DNA from: UBA12077 sp963665525
Lineage (GTDB): Bacteria; Bacteroidota; Bacteroidia; Bacteroidales; UBA12077
Direction of reading: 5' to 3'
NCBI GenBank assembly: GCA_963665525.1
Contig: OY762280.1
Span: 4,464,001 to 4,528,000, forward strand
DNA: 64,000 nucleotides
Below, one piece after another: positions 1-7,468 of this stretch; position 1 is the stretch's first letter, and each line of letters starts with the position of its first letter. The position numbers and the translations under genes were made by a program. The notes below the pieces were generated by a model. That model saw nothing but the letters and a program-made list of their open reading frames with translations. It searched no databases and was not told the origin of the DNA.

Positions 1-603
1 GATATCAAGGAAGGTTGCTCTATCTTACAACGACAAGCTGAGTTATTAAAAGTGCAGTATGGTTCTGCTTTGGGTGATTTAGCAAAAGAAGAAGAAGTTG
101 TATCTATACCAGGGATTAGCGGTCGTGAGCCAAAGGAAATATCTTTTAAAAATTTGGCTTATATCATTCAATCGAGGATGGAAGAGATTTTCGATGCCGT
201 AATTTATGAAATTGAAAATTCCGGATATTTTGATCGATTAAGTGCAGGTATTGTGATTACAGGTGGTGGAGCATTACTAAAACATCTTCCTGCTTTAGTA
301 AAATTTAAAACAGGAATGGATGTTCGAATTGGATATCCTACAGAGCATCTAGCTACAGATGCCGTTGAAGAAGTGAATCATCCAATGTTTTCTACAAGTG
401 TAGGATTAATCCTAAAAGGATTTGAAGAAAATGATAAAAACAAAACTACGACTAAAGTAAAACATGAAGAACCTGAATTTGAATTGGAAGAAGTAGTAGA
501 GGATGAAGAAGTAGTTGAAAGAAGATCAAATAAATCTGGATTTTTAGGTAATTTAAAAAAGGTTTTTACAGATATTTTTGATGAGGAAGATGCAGAAATG
601 TAA
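1..603 (+). CDS. ftsA: cell division protein FtsA, 3' part (cut by window edge)
   Basis: FtsA is the actin-like ATPase that tethers FtsZ to the inner membrane and recruits later divisome proteins. Only the last 200 codons are present; the frame is open from base 1, so the start lies outside the window. The fragment shows the actin-fold phosphate-2 motif ITGGGALLKHLPAL (codons about 86-99) followed by the last subdomain. An acidic linker (EFELEEVVEDEEVVE) leads to a C-terminal amphipathic segment, GFLGNLKKVFTDIF, which fits the membrane-targeting helix of the family. It sits 62 bp before ftsZ in the standard ftsA-ftsZ order, which supports the name. MreB or another actin-like ATPase is unlikely given this tail and neighbour. 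Confidence 0.95.
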   Translation, partial: DIKEGCSILQRQAELLKVQYGSALGDLAKEEEVVSIPGISGREPKEISFKNLAYIIQSRMEEIFDAVIYEIENSGYFDRLSAGIVITGGGALLKHLPALVKFKTGMDVRIGYPTEHLATDAVEEVNHPMFSTSVGLILKGFEENDKNKTTTKVKHEEPEFELEEVVEDEEVVERRSNKSGFLGNLKKVFTDIFDEEDAEM

Positions 604-665
604 TCATTACTAAATGACTTATTTTAATATATTTTCAAATTTAGAAATCAATAAAGCAAAATATT

Positions 666-2147
666 ATGACTGAAGATTTAATGAATTTTGATTTACCAGT
701 CGACAGGTCATCAATAATTAAAGTTATTGGAGTTGGAGGTGGCGGAGGTAATGCTGTCAATCATATGTTTAAGCAGGGCATTCAAGATGTAAATTTTGTT
801 GTTTGTAATACCGACGAACAAGCTTTAGCAAACAGTCCTGTATCTGTTAAAATCCAGTTAGGAGAATCGTTAACGGAAGGTCGTGGAGCAGGAAATAAAC
901 CTGAAATTGGACGACAGGCAGCCATTGAAAACCTCGACGATGTAATTGATATTTTAGAGGGGAATACCAAGATGGTTTTTATAACTGCCGGAATGGGAGG
1001 AGGTACTGGAACTGGTGCTGCCCCAATCATTGCTAAGGCAGCAAAGGAAATGGGCCTCTTAACCGTTGCTATTGTTACCATTCCATTTCGATTTGAAGGT
1101 GAACGAAGAATTAATCAGGCTGTTGAAGGAATTAATGAGATAGAAAAATACGTTGATTCTTTACTGGTAATTAATAATGAGAAACTTCGTGAAGTTTGCG
1201 GAAATCTTAAATTTTCAGAAGCATTTTCATATGCTGATAATATTTTAGCAACTGCGGCAAAAGGTATAGCAGAGATTATTACTGTTCCTGGATACATTAA
1301 TGTTGATTTTGCTGATGTTGAAACAGTACTTTCAAATAGTGGTGTTGCACTAATGGGTACTGGAATTGCAGAAGGAGAGGATCGTGCTGTAAATGCGGTT
1401 CAACAAGCTTTAGCTTCTCCATTATTGAATGATAATGAAATAGTTGGGACAGAAAATATTTTATTAAATATTACGTCAGGAACAGAAGAAATCACAATGG
1501 ATGAGATTGGCGAAATCGCCGATTTTGTGAATAGTGAGGTAGGATCGAGCCCAAATATTATTTGGGGAACAGGTTTAGACGAGAAACTTGGCAATAGTAT
1601 TAGTATTACAATTATTGCAACAGGTTTTGAAAGTAATAGTATTCCAGAGCTTTATATGAAAAAGACAACCAAGAAAACGATTACTTTAGCCGATGATACG
1701 TCACGTACGGTTAAACCGAAAAAACCTACAATACTCTTCGAAGAAGAAACTGTTACTGAGAAAGATGATTGCCTTGAATTTTCGCAACGAACTTTAGATT
1801 TCGATATTAAAAGGGATAGAGATAAAGATTCAGATAAGTTTATTGTTTTGCAGGAACCTGATGCAGATACAGAGGTAGCAGTTGAAACTAAAAAATCAGA
1901 GATTCTTAAAAAACTAAATGAGTCAAGAGAACGAACTAAGGAAAAAAGATTAGACTCATCAAAATTAAAAGATCATATTGATGAAATTGAAAGCGAACCG
2001 GCTTATAAACGAAAGAATCTAAAGATCGATCAACCTGTTAATTCGAATAGCTCAAAAGTTTCAAGATACTCTTTAAGAGATGATGAGGATAGCGATGGAG
2101 CATCCTTAAATCCTAATAATTCATATTTACATGATAATGTTGATTAA
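666..2147 (+). CDS. ftsZ: cell division protein FtsZ
   Basis: FtsZ is the tubulin-like GTPase that forms the cytokinetic Z-ring. The 493-residue protein has the N-terminal nucleotide-binding loop GVGGGGGNAVNHM (about 22-34), the tubulin signature GGGTGTGAAP (about 111-120) and the T7-loop region NVDFADVETV (about 211-220), which completes the GTPase site of the adjacent subunit. It is about 110 residues longer than E. coli FtsZ. The extra length is a charged, low-complexity linker (about 330-470) ending in NNSYLHDNVD, a C-terminal peptide of the kind seen in Bacteroidota, where partners such as FtsA bind. ATG follows ftsA closely and the two are probably cotranscribed. Confidence 0.98.
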   Translation: MTEDLMNFDLPVDRSSIIKVIGVGGGGGNAVNHMFKQGIQDVNFVVCNTDEQALANSPVSVKIQLGESLTEGRGAGNKPEIGRQAAIENLDDVIDILEGNTKMVFITAGMGGGTGTGAAPIIAKAAKEMGLLTVAIVTIPFRFEGERRINQAVEGINEIEKYVDSLLVINNEKLREVCGNLKFSEAFSYADNILATAAKGIAEIITVPGYINVDFADVETVLSNSGVALMGTGIAEGEDRAVNAVQQALASPLLNDNEIVGTENILLNITSGTEEITMDEIGEIADFVNSEVGSSPNIIWGTGLDEKLGNSISITIIATGFESNSIPELYMKKTTKKTITLADDTSRTVKPKKPTILFEEETVTEKDDCLEFSQRTLDFDIKRDRDKDSDKFIVLQEPDADTEVAVETKKSEILKKLNESRERTKEKRLDSSKLKDHIDEIESEPAYKRKNLKIDQPVNSNSSKVSRYSLRDDEDSDGASLNPNNSYLHDNVD

Positions 2148-2159
2148 AATTTATTAAAA

Positions 2160-2609
2160 ATGAGTTTAGAGGTAACAATAAATCAGGATATTAAAAAAGC
2201 AATGCTAGCTAAGGAAAAAGAAAAGCTGGAATCACTGCGAGCAGTTAAATCGGCACTTCTTTTAGCCAAAACAGAAAAAGGTAATGCTGAATTAAATGAA
2301 GAAGCTGAAATAAAAATCTTACAGCGTTTGGTAAAACAAAGAAAAGATTCTGCTAATATTTATAATGAACAGGGAAGAGCAGAACTGGCAGAAAAAGAAT
2401 TGTTCGAAGCTCAGATTATTGAAGCATATTTGCCAGAACAAATGAGCGACGAGGAATTAACAACTATTGTAAAGAAAATTATTGATGAGGTTGGTGGTCA
2501 AAGCATGGCAGATATGGGAAAAGTAATGGGCCGTGCATCCAAGGAGTTGGCAGGAAAAGCAGAAGGTAAAGCCATTGCAGATAAGGTAAAAGCATTGTTA
2601 AATTCGTAA
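2160..2609 (+). CDS. YqeY-like protein (GatB/YqeY domain)
   Basis: A 149-residue cytosolic protein matching the stand-alone YqeY family in length and pattern: a helical N-terminal half (MSLEVTINQDIKKAMLAKEK, then LRAVKSALLLAKTEKG) and a C-terminal half containing YLPEQMSDEELTTIVKK and MGKVMGRASKELAGKAEGK. The C-terminal part resembles the tail domain of GatB/GatE, which contacts the tRNA elbow in amidotransferases. The function of the stand-alone protein is not firmly established. It starts 12 bp after the ftsZ stop codon, so it is probably in the same transcript. It is not GatB: it has no amidotransferase catalytic region. The archaeal-type GatDE genes elsewhere in the window are a separate system. 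Confidence 0.9.
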   Translation: MSLEVTINQDIKKAMLAKEKEKLESLRAVKSALLLAKTEKGNAELNEEAEIKILQRLVKQRKDSANIYNEQGRAELAEKELFEAQIIEAYLPEQMSDEELTTIVKKIIDEVGGQSMADMGKVMGRASKELAGKAEGKAIADKVKALLNS

Positions 2610-2619
2610 AATAGATTAC

Positions 2620-3096
2620 ATGAGAAAGATTTTATTATCTCTTGCAGTACTTTTTATAACAACTGCTATCTGGGCTGGTAATCCACAACAAATAAAAGGT
2701 TTCGATAAATTGATGGAGTCGTTAAATCAGGGTTATAAAATAAATGTTGTTTTACATTATGCTAAATGTGAATTAATTAGCGATAATGAGATAGTTGATG
2801 ATGTGCCTGATGCTATTGGAGGAATGGATTTAGATGTTTGGGAATATTTTGCTCCAATGGTTGTTTATAATGAGAACGCATTTCTGGTTTCGTCATCTTC
2901 TAAATTGATACAATATCCAAAAGGAGATGGATATGTATACAATTATGTTAAGATTAAATTTTATGATGATAATTCTGTTAAAATTATTGCTCAATACTTA
3001 GATTCTGTAAGTTATGAAGTTCTAATGAGTGAAAGTTTTTATGGAAATATAGCGGATGGAATAAACGATGAAGGTATATATTTATATGCCAGGTAA
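2620..3096 (+). CDS. VirK-like secreted protein
   Basis: A 158-residue protein with an N-terminal signal peptide (hydrophobic ILLSLAVLFITTAIWA, cleavage likely near AWAG), so probably periplasmic. The mature part begins IKGFDKLMESLNQGYKINVV and continues VVLHYAKCELI. This resembles the start of the VirK family (PF06903), first described in Agrobacterium, where a helix is followed by a strand ending in K-C. The rest is beta-rich with no catalytic motif visible. It starts 10 bp after the yqeY-like gene and ends just before an intrinsic terminator, so it closes the ftsA-ftsZ-yqeY transcript. The family role is unknown, and a link to division is only suggested by position. Confidence 0.5.
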   Translation: MRKILLSLAVLFITTAIWAGNPQQIKGFDKLMESLNQGYKINVVLHYAKCELISDNEIVDDVPDAIGGMDLDVWEYFAPMVVYNENAFLVSSSSKLIQYPKGDGYVYNYVKIKFYDDNSVKIIAQYLDSVSYEVLMSESFYGNIADGINDEGIYLYAR

Positions 3097-3120
3097 ATGT
3101 TTGTAAAAGGGTTAGATGAA

Positions 3121-3147
3121 AGCTCACAGTATTGTGAGCTTTTTTTT
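3121..3147 (+). terminator. intrinsic terminator of the fts cluster
   Basis: Perfect 8-bp inverted repeat AGCTCACA / TGTGAGCT with a 4-base loop, followed directly by a run of seven or eight T. It lies 25 bases after the VirK-like stop and before the radical SAM gene, so it should end the ftsA-ftsZ-yqeY-virK transcript. Confidence 0.85.
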
Positions 3148-3176
3148 ATCTTTATTGCTTATTGAATAAGAGTAGA

Positions 3177-4586
3177 ATGAAAAAGGTACTTTTAATAAAT
3201 TCTAATGTAGAAATATTTCCATATCCAGTTGCACCATTGGGAATTGCATTGGTAGCATCATCATTAAAAAATAAATATCAGGTAAGAGTGTTCGATTCTG
3301 CATTTAATACGACAGAAGAGCTTTTAAATGTTATTGGTAATTTTAATCCTGACTATATAGGAATTGGTTTAAGGAATATTGATAATGTTACCATGCGAAG
3401 TTGTAAGTGGTATTTGAATGATATCAAAACAAGAATCTTTGATCCTATTAAAAGCAATTATAACATTCCCCTTATTATTGGGGGAAGTGGATTTAGTATA
3501 GCTCCAGAACAAGTTTTTGACTTTTTGGGAGTTGATTATGGAGTGATTGGTGAAGCAGAGGAAATCTTTCCTTTATTATTATCGAAATTAGATCATAATG
3601 AAGAGATTGATTTGCCTAATGTTTTATCTGAAAAAAATAAAGAGGTTAGATTATCTGGGTATAGCAAGAAAGAATTGTATCTGCCAAAGGCGAATATCGA
3701 TCAGTTTATAAATATTGATCCTTATAAAACCCGGGGAAGTTACCCTATACAAACAAAACGTGGATGTACACACAAATGTATCTATTGCTCTTATCCTAAT
3801 ATTGAAGGTAAAGAATATAGATTAAGACCGGTTTCTGATATTGTTGATGAAATTGAAGAAACTCAACAGCGCATCCCAGATATTACTTTTGAATTTGTCG
3901 ATTCTACATTTAATTCTCCATTGCAACATGCCATCGACATTTGTAAGGAGGTTGTAAAAAGAGGTTTAAATGTTAAACTTCGCACTATGGGAGTTAATCC
4001 GGGTGAAGTAACTGAAGAGTTAATTCTATTAATGAAACAGACGGGATTTTCTCAGATAGATTGTACTCCTGATTCAGCTGCTGGGATTATGATTCGTAAA
4101 TACAAGAAAAATTTTAGTAAGAATAAATTAATTGAATGTGCGGAGATTATTCGAAAACATGATATGCCTACCATGTGGTTTTTCATGATTGGAGGTCCAG
4201 GAGAAACAGAAGAAACAATCTTAGAAACATTTGAGTTTATTGATGAATATATCTACGAGGAAGATATGGTTCATATCACAGAAGGTATTCGAATAATACC
4301 AGATACAGACTTGTATAGTATTGCATTAGAAGAAAAAGTAATATCACCTGAAATGAATGTTCTTGATCCTATGTTTTACGTGAGCCCGACTGTTGGGAAA
4401 GATAACTTAACACAAATTTTAAATCGGGAAATTGCTAAGAGGAATAATGTAATGAACTCAATTGATACAACACCTCCCAAAGAGTTAATGCAAGCAGCTA
4501 TAGCATATCGAAAAGAAAATAAGATTAATGAACCGATGTTTAGAACTTTATTAAGACTTCAGAATAAAGTTAGAAATAAAGTGTAA
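3177..4586 (+). CDS. B12-binding-domain radical SAM protein
   Basis: A 469-residue radical SAM enzyme. The first about 150 residues form a Rossmann-like segment (KKVLLINSN, then PVAPLGIALVASSL) of the kind found in cobalamin-binding radical SAM proteins, but the classical DxHxxG cobalamin ligand motif is not obvious. The cluster motif CxxxCxxC is at TKRGCTHKCIYCSYPN (about 195), ligating the 4Fe-4S cluster that cleaves S-adenosylmethionine. The C-terminal part includes MWFFMIGGPGETEETIL, a common TIM-barrel segment. Substrate is unknown; methyltransferase, methylthiotransferase-like or ring-modifying roles occur in this superfamily. The reading frame extends five codons upstream to a TTG, but ATG at 3177 is the better start. 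Its 3' end overlaps the convergent kinase gene by 17 bp. Confidence 0.8.
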   Translation: MKKVLLINSNVEIFPYPVAPLGIALVASSLKNKYQVRVFDSAFNTTEELLNVIGNFNPDYIGIGLRNIDNVTMRSCKWYLNDIKTRIFDPIKSNYNIPLIIGGSGFSIAPEQVFDFLGVDYGVIGEAEEIFPLLLSKLDHNEEIDLPNVLSEKNKEVRLSGYSKKELYLPKANIDQFINIDPYKTRGSYPIQTKRGCTHKCIYCSYPNIEGKEYRLRPVSDIVDEIEETQQRIPDITFEFVDSTFNSPLQHAIDICKEVVKRGLNVKLRTMGVNPGEVTEELILLMKQTGFSQIDCTPDSAAGIMIRKYKKNFSKNKLIECAEIIRKHDMPTMWFFMIGGPGETEETILETFEFIDEYIYEEDMVHITEGIRIIPDTDLYSIALEEKVISPEMNVLDPMFYVSPTVGKDNLTQILNREIAKRNNVMNSIDTTPPKELMQAAIAYRKENKINEPMFRTLLRLQNKVRNKV

Positions 4587-5913
4587 ATACTGTTTTTTGG
4601 TTTGGTTCCGACCACACATCAATATTAAATCCTTGTTGGTTTAATATATTCTTTGCTAAGCTTAAACCAATGCCTGATCCCTTTTCTTTGGTTGTATAAA
4701 AAGGAGTAAAGATCAGGTCAATATTTTCATAGTCAATTCCTTTGCCATTGTCGATTATTTCTATTATAATCTGTTTATCCTCTTTTTGAAAAGCATGAAG
4801 CTTAATCGTTTTTATCTTTGTTTCTTCAAGTGCTTCGATAGCATTCTTAACTAAGTTAATTATAACTTGTTCTATCAAGTTCTTATCAGCAAAAAGCTCC
4901 AATTCTTCAGGATATACTTCATAAGTGAAACTTATGCTATTGGTTTTAAAGGATTCATGTAAGAGTATTGATAAATCTTCGAAAAGTTCAAGTATAATTA
5001 TATTTGAAGGCTCAGGTGTAATATTGGTGGTAACACTTCTAAACTTTTTTACGAAATGTTCTAATCCTAAACTTCGTTCTTCTATAATATTAATAGATTG
5101 TATGGTTTGATTTATCTTTTCTTGATTTAATTCATCAATTGGAATAACATCTTTATCTTTTTTAAGAAGTTTTGAGACATTATTTGTTAATCCAATAATT
5201 GGAGAAACAGAATTCATGATTTCATGTGTTAATACCCGATTCAATTTCTGCCATGATTCTATTTCTTTATGATCTAATTCTTTTTTAATGTCGTGTAACG
5301 AAATTAAAGAGATTTCTTGTTCTAATAGCTTAAATTTTGAAAGCTTGATAGATAATTGAAGGTTTTTATCTCCAATTAAAACAGGGGTAGTTTTTACTTC
5401 ATTCGTTTTTAAATCTTGAACTGCTTTAAATAATTTGGGATTAAGTAATCTGAGGTTAAATAAAGAATCGATGTTGAGTAAATTCTTAACAGCGTTGTTA
5501 GCCATAATAACTTTTAAGTTATGATCATAAGCAATTAATCCAACATTAACATGTTCAAAGATATATTGCAGAAATTGAAAATGATTTTCTTTTTCAATTT
5601 TTGCATCTTGAATAAGTGTATTAATATCATTAAAGTAATCAGATAATTCGTTAAAAGGAGAGTTTTTTAACGATCCGGAAATATCTAATGTTGTATTTTG
5701 GTCTTTAAGGTAGATTAAGAAATTTTCTAAAAATTTATTCGATTGGTTAAGATATCTGATTAATAAGATGATTTGAAGAATAATAAGTAGAATTAAAAAA
5801 ATATTGGTATATAAATAACTTTTTTCAACTATGGTATAACTTACGATTAAACAATTTGTCAGAATTAGCAAAACTCTGATAATTATATTAATAAAGAATT
5901 TTTTATAAACCAT
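4570..5913 (-). CDS. membrane sensor histidine kinase (NtrB-like)
   Basis: A 447-residue histidine kinase that should phosphorylate the response regulator encoded immediately upstream. Two N-terminal membrane segments (FFINIIIRVLLILTNCLIVS and IFLILLIILQIILLIRYL) are separated by only a few residues, so there is almost no periplasmic sensor. A cytosolic PAS-like region follows (YIFEHVNVGLIAYDHNLKVI). The H-box is LTHEIMNSVSPI with phospho-acceptor His. The ATPase domain shows the N-box LVKNAIEAL, G1 DNGKGI and G2 GSGIGLSLAKN. A longer frame starts at 5952, but ATG at 5913 overlaps the regulator stop by 11 bp, a typical translational-coupling arrangement, and starts right before the first membrane segment. 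Confidence 0.88.
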   Translation of the reverse strand: MVYKKFFINIIIRVLLILTNCLIVSYTIVEKSYLYTNIFLILLIILQIILLIRYLNQSNKFLENFLIYLKDQNTTLDISGSLKNSPFNELSDYFNDINTLIQDAKIEKENHFQFLQYIFEHVNVGLIAYDHNLKVIMANNAVKNLLNIDSLFNLRLLNPKLFKAVQDLKTNEVKTTPVLIGDKNLQLSIKLSKFKLLEQEISLISLHDIKKELDHKEIESWQKLNRVLTHEIMNSVSPIIGLTNNVSKLLKKDKDVIPIDELNQEKINQTIQSINIIEERSLGLEHFVKKFRSVTTNITPEPSNIIILELFEDLSILLHESFKTNSISFTYEVYPEELELFADKNLIEQVIINLVKNAIEALEETKIKTIKLHAFQKEDKQIIIEIIDNGKGIDYENIDLIFTPFYTTKEKGSGIGLSLAKNILNQQGFNIDVWSEPNQKTVFTLYF

Positions 5914-7273
5914 ATTTTTCAATCTTTTTATAAAGTGTTTTCCTGGTAACACCTAACTCTTGCGCCGTTTTTGATATGTTTCCTGAGCATTTTTTTAAAG
6001 CTTTTACTATGGTGTTTTTCTCAATTTCTTCCAGGTTTAAAGTGTCAATCGAATCTATTGCTGATTCAGGTGTTGTAAAATGAAAATCATTAGGTGTAAT
6101 GATATTGGATTCTGAGAGAATAACTGCTTTTTCAATAGCATGTTCTAATTCTCGAATATTGCCGGGCCATCTATAATCAATCAATTTGTCGACTGCTTTC
6201 TTGCCTAACTTAATTAAAGGTTTTTCATATTTCTTGGAATAATATGTTAAAAAATGTTCTGCCAGAAGAGGAATATCTTCTTTTCTGTTTCTGAGAGCAG
6301 GAACTTCGATGCTTATGGTGTTTAATCTATAAAGTAAGTCATCGCGAAATAAATCTAAATTTATTAACTGATTGAGATTTTTATTAGTAGCCGATATTAA
6401 CCTAATATCAATAGGAATTAATTCATTAGAGCCAATTGGAGTTAGTTCCCGATTTTCCAATACAGTTAATAGTTTAGACTGCAGATTCATATTTAGATTT
6501 CCAATTTCATCTAAAAAAAGTGTTCCTCCTGATGCAGATTCTATTCTTCCAACTCTGGAATTCTTAGCATCTGTAAAAGCTCCTTTAGCATGGCCAAATA
6601 ATTCACTTTCGAAAAGAGATTCGCTAATGGATGTTAAATCTAAACCAATGAACACATCTTCTGATCTCTTTGATTGACGATGTATTTCTTTTGCAATTAA
6701 TTCTTTCCCTGTTCCGTTTTCTCCAGTTATAAGAATATTAGCATCGGTTTTGGAAACTTTACTAATTGTATCCAAAACTTTTAAGAATGCAGGTGAAGTT
6801 CCTATTGGTTTTATATATTTTGATCGATTATCAACATTTAAATATTCTTGTTTTTGTTTTAAAGTTTTAACCTCCTTTTTTGATTCGCTCAATTTTAGGC
6901 CGGCTTTAATGGTCGCGATTAATTTATCATTATCCCAGGGTTTGGTAATAAAATCACTTGCTCCACGTTTCATGGCCTCAACAGAAAGCTGAATGTCACC
7001 ATATGCTGTTAACATAATTACTACAATGTCGTTATCGAACTTTAAAATCTCTGATAACCAATAAAGACCCTCGTTTCCCGAATTTATACCGGCAGTAAAA
7101 TTCATGTCGAGTAAAACAACATTAAAGATGTTTGATTTTAAACTTTGATGTATTGAATTTGGATTTGAAATAGTTTCTACGAGTTCAAATTCATTCTCTA
7201 AGATAAGTTTGAGAGATTGTAATACATCTTTATCATCGTCAACAATTAATATTTTACCCTTTTGTTTTATCAT
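5903..7273 (-). CDS. sigma-54-dependent NtrC-family response regulator
   Basis: A 456-residue transcription activator with the three NtrC domains in order. The receiver (about 1-125) has the acidic pocket VDDD and phospho-acceptor Asp in VVLLDMNF. The AAA+ domain (about 145-380) has Walker A GENGTGKE, Walker B GGTLFLDEIG and a sigma-54 contact loop reading GAFTDA instead of the canonical GAFTGA. The C-terminal Fis-type helix-turn-helix ends KTAQELGVTRKTLYKKIEKYG. It heads a two-gene operon with the overlapping histidine kinase and is divergent from an ABC permease, its likely target. A TTG start seven codons upstream is possible, but ATG at 7273 gives the usual receiver N-terminus. Confidence 0.92.
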   Translation of the reverse strand: MIKQKGKILIVDDDKDVLQSLKLILENEFELVETISNPNSIHQSLKSNIFNVVLLDMNFTAGINSGNEGLYWLSEILKFDNDIVVIMLTAYGDIQLSVEAMKRGASDFITKPWDNDKLIATIKAGLKLSESKKEVKTLKQKQEYLNVDNRSKYIKPIGTSPAFLKVLDTISKVSKTDANILITGENGTGKELIAKEIHRQSKRSEDVFIGLDLTSISESLFESELFGHAKGAFTDAKNSRVGRIESASGGTLFLDEIGNLNMNLQSKLLTVLENRELTPIGSNELIPIDIRLISATNKNLNQLINLDLFRDDLLYRLNTISIEVPALRNRKEDIPLLAEHFLTYYSKKYEKPLIKLGKKAVDKLIDYRWPGNIRELEHAIEKAVILSESNIITPNDFHFTTPESAIDSIDTLNLEEIEKNTIVKALKKCSGNISKTAQELGVTRKTLYKKIEKYGL

Positions 7274-7342
7274 TTCTAAAAATTTAATAATCAAATGTAT
7301 TAAATATTGATTACAAAGTACACATTTAATGTATACTAAGTA

Positions 7343-7387
7343 AACACTTTTAGTTTTTAGATCTTTAGGTTGGTGTTGTAAGTGTTT
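7343..7387. repeat. spaced inverted repeat AAACACTT / AAGTGTTT (possible activator site)
   Basis: AAACACTT at 7343-7350 is the exact reverse complement of AAGTGTTT at 7380-7387, separated by 29 bases in the divergent region between the NtrC-type regulator and the ABC permease. Paired sites upstream of a -24/-12 promoter are where NtrC-family activators bind, so these are candidate binding sites. The arms are short and AT-rich, so chance is possible. Confidence 0.35.
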
Positions 7388-7410
7388 GTATGTCAGGGTT
7401 AATTATTTTG

Positions 7411-7426
7411 TGGTACATCGTTTGGC
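7411..7426 (+). promoter_or_regulatory. candidate sigma-54 (-24/-12) promoter
   Basis: TGGTACATCGTTTGGC aligns to the sigma-54 consensus TGGCACGNNNNTTGC. The -24 GG and the -12 TTG fall at the right spacing, with mismatches at C4, G7 and the final C. It lies 43 bases before the ABC permease ATG and points toward it, divergent from a sigma-54-type activator gene. Moderate to weak support. Confidence 0.4.
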
Positions 7427-7468
7427 ATGGAGTGGATAAATACTTGTTAATTTAATAAATTTACAGTT

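Noticed and set aside
2160..2609. The yqeY-like gene as a GatB subunit of a bacterial amidotransferase
   Set aside because: It is 149 residues and has only the tail-like domain; no kinase or amidase part and no gatA or gatC nearby.
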